In this document: piece after piece, positions 15,613 to 21,375 of the stretch
Numbering within the stretch: the first letter of the stretch is position 1
Layout: each line of letters begins with the position of its first letter
Origin: Actinomycetes bacterium
GTDB lineage: Bacteria; Actinomycetota; Actinomycetes; Propionibacteriales; Propionibacteriaceae
NCBI GenBank assembly: GCA_009785885.1
Contig: WQUE01000196.1
Location: 1-22,686, forward strand
Direction of reading: 5' to 3'
DNA: 22,686 nt
Program-made: the position numbers and the translations under genes
Notes under the pieces: generated by a model
Databases searched by the model: none
What the model saw: only the letters and a program-made list of their open reading frames with translations
What the model was told of the DNA's origin: nothing

Positions 15613-15651
15613 TAGTGTAGGAAACCTACGGGGCCTTGCGAATGCGCCCCG
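15613..15651 (+). promoter_or_regulatory. -10 box, start-site dyad and leader hairpin of the ABC importer operon
   Basis: TAGTGT (15613-15618) is the likely -10. A dyad GTAGG-aaa-CCTAC (15617-15629) covers its end and the expected start site, an operator-like position. A leader hairpin CGGGGC (15629-15634) with GCCCCG (15646-15651) follows. A strong Shine-Dalgarno, AAGGAGGT (15662-15669), sits 4 nt before ATG 15674. No known riboswitch class or T-box was recognised. Confidence 0.5.
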
Positions 15652-15673
15652 ACATAAAGCCAAGGAGGTCCCC

Positions 15674-16720
15674 ATGAAAGCCCGTCGCCTCATGCTCGCG
15701 GCCACGGCCGGTCTCGCCACGCTGTCGCTGGGCCTGACCGCCTGCTCGAACACCAGCCCCGGCAGTACGTCCAGCAGCACCGGCAGCACGTCCAGTACGT
15801 CAGCCGCTTCGACGTCGACGACCGCGAAGACGTACACGATCGGCGTCGCCGTCATCGTGTCGCACCCGTCGCTGCAGGCGGTCCAGGACGGCTTCGAGGC
15901 CGTGCTGAAGGAACAGAACGTCAAGTACACCCTCATTCCCCAGAACGCCCAAGGCGACCAGGCAAACGCCGCCACGATCGCCTCGTCGTTCGCCGCGAAC
16001 AAGAACATCGACCTGATGTTGGCCATCTCCACGCCGATCGCACTCGCGCTGGCCTCGGCGGAGAAGACCCGTCCGATCATCTTCTCGGCGGTCACCGACC
16101 CGGTAGGCGCAGGGCTGTGTCCATCCTGGCAGCAAGCCGGGCCCAACATCACGGGCACCAGCGACCTGAACCCGGCGGGCAAGCCGATCGGGATGGTCAA
16201 GGAGGCGATCCCGGGCGCCAAGACGATCGGCATCCTGTACTCGTCGTCCGAGCCGAACTCCCTGACGCAGGTCAAGTCCCTCGAAGAGGAGGCCACGGCC
16301 CTCGGCGGCGTCACGCTCAAGGAACAGGCCATCACGTCGGCCTCCGAGATCAGCACCGGCCTCCAGGCGCTCGCCGGTGTGGATGCGATCCTCATTCCGA
16401 CGGACAACACTGTCGTCGCCGCGATCGCCACCGTGATCGCGTTCGGCCAGGAGCACAAGATCCCGGTCTTCTCCTCCGACACGAGCCCCGTGAACCAAGG
16501 CACGGTCGCCGCCCGCGGCGTGAGCTATAACGCCCTGGGTCGCCGGGCCGGCGAGATGGCCGTCTCGATCCTGCGCGACGGCAAGCCGGTCAGCTCGATC
16601 CCGCCGGAGGCCCCCAGCGACACCCAGTTGGTCGTCAACCCCGACGCGGCCAAGACCTTCGGGTTGACACTGCCGGACGCCTTCCTCAAGGGTGCGACGA
16701 TCGTGACCACGCAGCAGTAG
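15674..16720 (+). CDS. ABC importer substrate-binding lipoprotein (TrpX-like, ABC_sub_bind family)
   Basis: This 348 aa protein has a lipoprotein signal with lipobox LTAC and lipid Cys24, a Ser/Thr/Gly-rich low-complexity linker (about 25-50), then the periplasmic-binding-protein type I fold of PF04392. Family segments are IFSAVTDPVGAGLC, NITGTSDLNP, IGILYSSSEPNS, ILIPTDNTV and VFSSDTSPVNQG. It captures a solute outside the membrane for the permease and ATPase encoded next. Characterised relatives in streptococci are tied to tryptophan or other aromatic amino acids, but the family is broad and the ligand here is unknown. The start is clear from AAGGAGGT just upstream. Confidence 0.92.
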   Translation: MKARRLMLAATAGLATLSLGLTACSNTSPGSTSSSTGSTSSTSAASTSTTAKTYTIGVAVIVSHPSLQAVQDGFEAVLKEQNVKYTLIPQNAQGDQANAATIASSFAANKNIDLMLAISTPIALALASAEKTRPIIFSAVTDPVGAGLCPSWQQAGPNITGTSDLNPAGKPIGMVKEAIPGAKTIGILYSSSEPNSLTQVKSLEEEATALGGVTLKEQAITSASEISTGLQALAGVDAILIPTDNTVVAAIATVIAFGQEHKIPVFSSDTSPVNQGTVAARGVSYNALGRRAGEMAVSILRDGKPVSSIPPEAPSDTQLVVNPDAAKTFGLTLPDAFLKGATIVTTQQ

Positions 16721-16770
16721 ACTGGGGCGCCGCACGAGGCGGTGAACCGGGCGAGAGGGCGGACCAAGGC

Positions 16771-17793
16771 ATGCTGGGAGCGCTGGACCAAGGGCTGATC
16801 AGCGCCTTGGTCGCCCTGGGGGTTTTTCTGACCTTTCGTATCCTCAACTTCGCGGATCTGACCGTCGACGGGTCGTTCTCGGCGGGCACGGCCATGGCCG
16901 CGATCCTGTTGTTCAACGGCACGTCCCCGGTCGCGGCGACCCTCATCGGGGCGCTCGCCGGGGCCGCCGCCGGCTGTGTGACCGGTTTCCTGCACACGAA
17001 GGCCCACATCGACCCGCTGCTGTCCAGCATCCTCGTGATGCTGGCCATGTACTCCGTGAACACCCGCATCATGTGGCTCGGCAAGGACGGCGTGCAGCGG
17101 GCCACCGTGCCCCTGCTCGGCAAGCACACCGTGTTCACGTGGCTCGCCGAGAACTACGGACGTGACTCGTGGGTGACCGTCGGCGTGATCGCCGCGGGGG
17201 TGTTGGTGATGGTCGTGTTCGTCAACTGGTTCCTGGGGACGAACTTCGGGCTGGCGGTCATGGCGACCGGCGACAACCCCGCGATGGCGTCCTCGCTCGG
17301 CATCAGCACCGACTTCGCGAAGATCGTCACCCTCGGTGTGTCGAACGGACTGGTCGGACTCAGCGGGGCCGTGTGGGCGCAGTACGTCGGCACGGCCGCG
17401 ATCGGCGACGGCACCGGCTGGATCCTCATCGGCCTGGCGTCGGTGATCCTCGGAAACGCCCTCCTCGGCACCCGGTACGTCGCCCTGATGACGCTCGGCG
17501 TCGTCGTCGGGTCCGTGCTGTACCGCGTCGCCATCTACTTCGCCTTGAAGTGGAACTTCCTGTCCAACACCGACATGAAGTTCATCACGGCCGCCCTCGT
17601 CGTGATCGCGCTCGTCCTGTCGGCCTCGAAGCACGTGCGCACGCTGGGATCGTGGCTGTCACCGTGGCGCCGCAAGCCGGACGCCCCGGAGCCGATGGCG
17701 GTCGCGCCCAACCAGTTCTCCCCGTTCGCCACGGCCGATGCGGCCACGCAGCCCGGCCCGGTTGTGGCCCCGGAGAAGGGGGTGGCGCGATGA
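16771..17793 (+). CDS. ABC importer permease (TrpY-like, BPD_transp_2 family)
   Basis: This 340 aa polytopic membrane protein has about eight hydrophobic helices over residues 5-290, belonging to the branched-chain amino acid/ribose-type permease family. GVFLTFRILNFADLTVDGSF near the N-terminus and LAVMATGDNPAMASSLG in the middle are typical of TrpY-like permeases and include the ATPase-coupling region. The C-terminal 50 residues are Pro/Ala-rich and probably disordered in the cytoplasm. It begins 50 nt after the binding-protein stop with only a weak ribosome site, and its stop overlaps the ATPase start in an ATGA junction. The transported solute is unknown. Confidence 0.92.
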   Translation: MLGALDQGLISALVALGVFLTFRILNFADLTVDGSFSAGTAMAAILLFNGTSPVAATLIGALAGAAAGCVTGFLHTKAHIDPLLSSILVMLAMYSVNTRIMWLGKDGVQRATVPLLGKHTVFTWLAENYGRDSWVTVGVIAAGVLVMVVFVNWFLGTNFGLAVMATGDNPAMASSLGISTDFAKIVTLGVSNGLVGLSGAVWAQYVGTAAIGDGTGWILIGLASVILGNALLGTRYVALMTLGVVVGSVLYRVAIYFALKWNFLSNTDMKFITAALVVIALVLSASKHVRTLGSWLSPWRRKPDAPEPMAVAPNQFSPFATADAATQPGPVVAPEKGVAR

Positions 17794-18599
17794 CGTCCGC
17801 CAGCACGCCGGCTTTGGACCTGGAGCACGTGTCGAAGACGTTCTATGCCGGCACGCCGAACGAGCGTCGGGCCCTGCGGGACGTGGCCCTCACGCTGCGG
17901 CCCGGGGACTTCGTCACGATCATCGGGTCGAATGGAGCCGGCAAGTCGACGCTGCTCAACGTCATCGCCGGTTCGTTGCCGCTGGATGCGGGCACCGTCC
18001 TCATCGACGGCCGGGACGTGACACGGCTGGCCGAGTTCAAGCGCGCCGTATCCATCGCCCGCGTGTTCCAGGACCCCGCCGCCGGCACCTCGCCCCACCT
18101 GTCCATCGAACAGAACCTGTCCGTCGCGTGGAACCGCGGGCGGCGGCACACGCTCGGACGCGGCCTGACCGCGGCGCGGCGCGCGCGTTTCCGGACGGAA
18201 CTGGCCACGCTGGAGCAGGGCCTAGAGTCGCGCATGAGCCACCGCGTAGGTCTGTTGTCCGGCGGCCAGCGGCAGGCGCTGAGCCTGCTCATGGCGTCGT
18301 TCACGAAGCCGCGCCTCCTGCTGCTGGACGAGCACACCGCCGCCCTCGATCCCGAGCGGGCCGAACTCGTTCTGCGTCTCACGGCCCAGGTCATCGCCGA
18401 TCACCATCTCACGGCCCTCATGGTCACCCACAACATGGACCACGCTCTCCGGCTCGGCAATCGCTTGGTGATGATGCACGAGGGCCGCATCATCCGCGCA
18501 CTGAACCCGGACGAGAAGGCGGGCGCCACCGTCGCCGATCTTCTGGACATGTTCGGCGACGCCCGGGCCCAGCTCGACGACCGCACGCTGCTCGCCTAG
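17790..18599 (+). CDS. ABC importer ATP-binding protein (TrpZ-like)
   Basis: This 269 aa ATPase drives the importer. It has Walker A GSNGAGKST (46-54, Lys52), the Q-loop Gln94 in RVFQDP, the signature LSGGQ (156-160), Walker B LLLLDE (176-181, with Glu181 catalytic) and the switch His214 in VTHN. All catalytic residues are intact. The stretch RVFQDPAAGTSPHLSIEQNL is characteristic of the TrpZ-like subgroup. The ATG at 17790 overlaps the permease stop by 4 nt, suggesting translational coupling. A GGAGAAGGGGG ribosome site lies inside the permease end. A hairpin 14 nt past the stop closes the operon. Confidence 0.94.
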   Translation: MTSASTPALDLEHVSKTFYAGTPNERRALRDVALTLRPGDFVTIIGSNGAGKSTLLNVIAGSLPLDAGTVLIDGRDVTRLAEFKRAVSIARVFQDPAAGTSPHLSIEQNLSVAWNRGRRHTLGRGLTAARRARFRTELATLEQGLESRMSHRVGLLSGGQRQALSLLMASFTKPRLLLLDEHTAALDPERAELVLRLTAQVIADHHLTALMVTHNMDHALRLGNRLVMMHEGRIIRALNPDEKAGATVADLLDMFGDARAQLDDRTLLA

Positions 18600-18613
18600 G
18601 CCCCGGCAGCACT

Positions 18614-18629
18614 CACAAGCTCGCTTGTG
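18614..18629 (+). terminator. Hairpin terminator after the ABC importer operon
   Basis: CACAAG and CTTGTG are perfect 6 bp arms around a CTCG tetraloop (the full inverted repeat is 7 bp each side). It lies 14 nt after the ATPase stop. No U-run follows, so strength is uncertain. Confidence 0.55.
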
Positions 18630-18772
18630 GCTCGGCAGACTCGGTATTCCACCACGTCATGTCGCCATTGGGTCTCACAAGATGGATTGTCGCTTGCTCC
18701 GGGGGATCAGGCCGACCAGAGCCCTTGTGCCGGAGTCGCCCGCCGGGTGGGCGCGAGAGGGCGTCGCCCCGG

Positions 18773-18778
18773 TAAGCT
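18773..18778 (+). promoter_or_regulatory. -10 box (TAAGCT) of nadD-rsfS
   Basis: TAAGCT lies 39 nt before ATG 18818, giving a leader of about 33 nt with an AAGGAG ribosome site. The remainder of the 218 bp gap (18630-18772) shows no RNA gene or open frame I can support. Confidence 0.5.
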
Positions 18779-18817
18779 GGGGTGTCGCCGCACCGGCGGC
18801 GCAGCAAAGGAGAGCAG

Positions 18818-19525
18818 ATGAGCGAGGCGGCCGACACCCACGTGGGACTCGACCTGCCCCACCACGGACGTCGGTACCGTCTCGGCGTCATGGGCGGAAC
18901 CTTCGACCCGATCCATCACGGCCACCTGGTCGCCGCCAGCGAGGTGGCGGCGCAGTTCCAGCTGGACGAGGTCGTGTTCGTCCCCACGGGCACCCCCTGG
19001 CAGAAGGCCGGACGGCAGGTCAGCAAAGCGGAAGACCGGTACCTGATGACCGTGATCGCAACCGCGTCGAATCCCCGTTTCTCGGTCAGCCGCGTCGACA
19101 TCGAGCGCGGCGGCAACACCTACACCGTCGATACGCTGCGCGACCTGCGGGCGCAGCGCGGTGAGGATGTCGAAATGTTCTTCATCACCGGTGCCGACGC
19201 CTTGGCGAACATCCTGACGTGGCGAGGCGCCGACGAACTCTTCGACCTGGCGCGCTTCGTCGGCGTGTCCCGGCCGGGTGTGGCGCTCGGACACGCCGAC
19301 ATCGCCCATCTACCCGCCGGCAAGGTCACGATCCTGGAGGTGCCGGCACTGGCGATCTCCTCCAGTGCCTGCCGGGAGCGCGTCGCCGGGGGTCTGCCGC
19401 TGTGGTACCTCGTGCCGGACGGCGTCGTCCAGTACGTCGCCAAGCGTCGCCTGTACACCCCAGCCGTGAACGTCCTGCCGCTGGGCGCCGACACGCTCAC
19501 CGAGAACGAAACGAGTGCCGCATGA
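18818..19525 (+). CDS. nadD: Nicotinate-nucleotide adenylyltransferase
   Basis: This enzyme joins ATP and nicotinate mononucleotide to form deamido-NAD in NAD biosynthesis. The 235 aa protein has the nucleotidyltransferase signature GGTFDPIHHGHL (26-37, with the HxGH motif at 33-36), FITGADALANILTW, and ISSSACRER in place of the more usual ISSTxIR. About 20 residues precede the conserved core. The start at 18818 is backed by AAGGAG 7 nt upstream; an upstream in-frame start lacks a ribosome site. Its stop overlaps the rsfS start as ATGA, the widely conserved nadD-rsfS pairing. Confidence 0.94.
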   Translation: MSEAADTHVGLDLPHHGRRYRLGVMGGTFDPIHHGHLVAASEVAAQFQLDEVVFVPTGTPWQKAGRQVSKAEDRYLMTVIATASNPRFSVSRVDIERGGNTYTVDTLRDLRAQRGEDVEMFFITGADALANILTWRGADELFDLARFVGVSRPGVALGHADIAHLPAGKVTILEVPALAISSSACRERVAGGLPLWYLVPDGVVQYVAKRRLYTPAVNVLPLGADTLTENETSAA

Positions 19526-19920
19526 CCGCCGGCGCCCGTGCTGTCACCTTGGCCCGGCAGGCCGCCCATGCCGCCGCGGACAAACTCGGAACCGACATCG
19601 TCGCCATCGACATGTCGGAGATGCTGTCCGTGACGGACGTGTTCCTCATCGTGAGCGCCCGCAACGAACCCCAGATGGACGCGATCGTCGACGCGATCGA
19701 CGAGGCGCTGCTTCGAGACGGTGTCACCGCCATCCGGCGCGAGGGCGAGCGCGGGGGGCGCTGGGTGCTGCTGGACTTCTTCGATCTCGTCGTCCACGTG
19801 CAGAACGCGGAGGAACGCACCGTCTACTCCCTGGAGCGACTGTGGCGGGACGCGCCGCGCCTCGACCTTGGCCTGGAGGACACCGACGCCCCGGCCCGGC
19901 GTGCCGCTCTCAGCAGTTGA
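19522..19920 (+). CDS. rsfS: Ribosomal silencing factor RsfS
   Basis: This 132 aa RsfS/Iojap protein binds ribosomal protein L14 and blocks joining of the 30S and 50S subunits when nutrients are short. Family features are DIVAIDMSEMLSVTDVFLIV, ARNEPQMDAIVDAI and GGRWVLLDFFDLVVHV. The domain fills residues 3-110 with a short acidic tail. The ATG at 19522 overlaps the nadD stop by 4 nt, so translation is probably coupled. Its 3' end overlaps pth on the opposite strand by 11 nt. Confidence 0.95.
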   Translation: MTAGARAVTLARQAAHAAADKLGTDIVAIDMSEMLSVTDVFLIVSARNEPQMDAIVDAIDEALLRDGVTAIRREGERGGRWVLLDFFDLVVHVQNAEERTVYSLERLWRDAPRLDLGLEDTDAPARRAALSS

Positions 19921-20503
19921 AGGCGTTCTGCGTCGCCTCCAGGCCCGACCGCAGCAGCATCTCCGTCGCGTCGGCCGCGGTCGTGACGGAGGCCTCCATG
20001 GCCTCGCGCTGTGAGCGGGGAACGCGGCCGAGCACGTAGTCGACGGCGGCGTACCCGGGTTCGGGCCGGCCGATGCCGAGACGCACACGGTAGAACTCGC
20101 CGCTCCCCACGTGCGAGCGGATGGACTTCAGTCCGTTGTGGCCGTTGTCGCCCCCGCCGAGCTTGCACCGCAGGCGCCCGACCTCCAGGTCGAGTTCGTC
20201 ATGGATCACCACGAGGTGGTCGAGCGGCACGTGACCGAAGTCGGCCAGCTTGCGCACAGCACGGCCCGACTCGTTCATGAACGTCGTCGGGCGTACCAGC
20301 ACGACCTGCTCCCCCGCCCCCTGCCCGACCAGGCCCGACTCCCCAAGCCGGACCGTCGCGATGTCCGCGGGCATGCCGCGGGCCGGACGGAGTGTGACGT
20401 CGCAACGCCGGGCGAGTTCGTCGAGGGCCGCGAACCCGGCATTGTGCCGCGTGCCCGCGTAGGCCGGGCCCGGATTGCCCAGTCCGACGACCAACCAGGT
20501 CAT
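19910..20503 (-). CDS. pth: Peptidyl-tRNA hydrolase
   Basis: This 197 aa enzyme releases tRNA from prematurely dropped peptidyl-tRNA. The catalytic His20 is in GTRHNAGF. Asn77 is in TFMNESG, Asp102 in VIHDELDL and Asn123 in DNGHNGLKSI, matching E. coli residues His20, Asn68, Asp93 and Asn114. It begins 13 nt after the rplY stop, a common actinobacterial pairing, and is probably co-transcribed with it. The frame is open upstream through rplY in another frame, but MTWLVVGLGNPG is the usual start. The tail overlaps rsfS. Confidence 0.95.
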   Translation of the reverse strand: MTWLVVGLGNPGPAYAGTRHNAGFAALDELARRCDVTLRPARGMPADIATVRLGESGLVGQGAGEQVVLVRPTTFMNESGRAVRKLADFGHVPLDHLVVIHDELDLEVGRLRCKLGGGDNGHNGLKSIRSHVGSGEFYRVRLGIGRPEPGYAAVDYVLGRVPRSQREAMEASVTTAADATEMLLRSGLEATQNAFNC

Positions 20504-20516
20504 GCCGACCGCCGGC

Positions 20517-21143
20517 TCATGCCGCGGCATCCTCCGCGGCCTCGGCCGCGGCCGTCTCACGCTCGGCGTCACCCGCGGCCAACTCGGCCTCGATCTCCTC
20601 GGAGGTACGGGCCTTCGTGATCGACACGACCAGCGAATCCCCATCTTCCGCCAGCGTCACACCGCCCGGGAGCGGCAGGTCGGCGAGCGTGAGCTGTGTG
20701 CCGACGGCCAGGCCTTCGACCGACAACGCCAACTCGGCGGGGATGTTGGTCGCCTCGGCGAGCACCGCCACGACGGTGCGCTCCTGGTTCACGATCGTCT
20801 CCGGTCCGGCCTCGCCCACGACCACCAGCGGCACCTCGACCGTCACCTTCTCGCCCCGGCGGACGATGATCAGGTCGACGTGTTCGATCGAGTCCCGGAT
20901 CGGATCGCGCTGCACCTGCTTCGGCAGGGCCAGGTGTTCGGCACCGTCGGGGAGCTGAAGCGTCAACAGGACGTTCGCCTGGCGCAACGCCAACTGCGTC
21001 TCGTGCGCCGGCAACACCAGGTGCAGCGGGGCCGTGTGATGCCCGTACAACACCGCCGGCACCTTCCCGCTGCGGCGCGTCCGACGGGCAGCACCCTTGC
21101 CGAACTCGTCGCGCTTCTGGACCGCGAGCTTGATCTCCGCCAT
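20517..21143 (-). CDS. rplY: 50S ribosomal protein L25/general stress protein Ctc
   Basis: This 208 aa long-form L25 (CTC/TL5 type) binds 5S rRNA. The N-terminal L25 domain (1-92) contains KRDEFGKGAARRTRRSGKVP; the C-terminal beta domain spans about 95-180, with an Ala/Glu-rich acidic tail. GGAGGAG lies 9 nt before ATG 21143, a clear ribosome site. The frame continues open upstream for 33 codons to a TTG at 21242. It heads the rplY-pth operon, and its promoter lies about 100 bp upstream. Confidence 0.95.
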   Translation of the reverse strand: MAEIKLAVQKRDEFGKGAARRTRRSGKVPAVLYGHHTAPLHLVLPAHETQLALRQANVLLTLQLPDGAEHLALPKQVQRDPIRDSIEHVDLIIVRRGEKVTVEVPLVVVGEAGPETIVNQERTVVAVLAEATNIPAELALSVEGLAVGTQLTLADLPLPGGVTLAEDGDSLVVSITKARTSEEIEAELAAGDAERETAAAEAAEDAAA

Positions 21144-21248
21144 GATGAACTCTCCTCCACTGATCGCTTGCTTCACCGCCAGGGAGGTCGGGCCGAAGCC
21201 CCGCTCGTCGATCACGGACGGCATGCGTCCCTCGCCAGGCAAGTTTCG

Positions 21249-21277
21249 AGCCTACCGTACCGGGTCCGCGAACCCAA
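21249..21277 (-). promoter_or_regulatory. rplY-pth promoter
   Basis: TTGGGT (-35, 21272-21277) and TAGGCT (-10, 21249-21254) on the minus strand are 17 nt apart, the best spaced promoter in the window. The predicted leader is about 98 nt. Confidence 0.6.
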
Positions 21278-21307
21278 GGCGGCGGGTGCGGGGCGGGGGT
21301 TCGGTGT

Positions 21308-21360
21308 TAGCCTGATCGTGCCGACGCGAGCCGGTCGTCGTCTGCTGACGACGCGAGCCG
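21308..21360 (+). promoter_or_regulatory. -10 box and structured leader of the Pro/Glu-repeat membrane protein gene
   Basis: TAGCCT (21308-21313) is a likely -10. The leader then has a direct repeat CGACGCGAGCCG (21322-21333 and 21349-21360). Between and overlapping the copies is a perfect hairpin CGTCGTC (21336-21342), TGCT, GACGACG (21347-21353). Only a weak ribosome site precedes ATG 21376. Confidence 0.45.
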
Positions 21361-21375
21361 ATCAGAAAGTGCGCC

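Noticed and set aside
16718..16723. TAGACT as a -10 box for the importer permease gene
   Set aside because: It includes the stop codon of the binding-protein gene, lies 47 nt from the permease ATG, and the three genes read as one operon.
18630..18772. Possible tRNA or small RNA in the 218 bp gap before nadD
   Set aside because: No T-loop consensus, cloverleaf or strong terminator pairing was found beyond the hairpin at 18614-18629.
21283..21300. G-rich tract in the rplY/membrane-protein gap as a G-quadruplex
   Set aside because: Only three tracts of three or more G are present, so it fails the four-tract pattern seen at 15548-15566.
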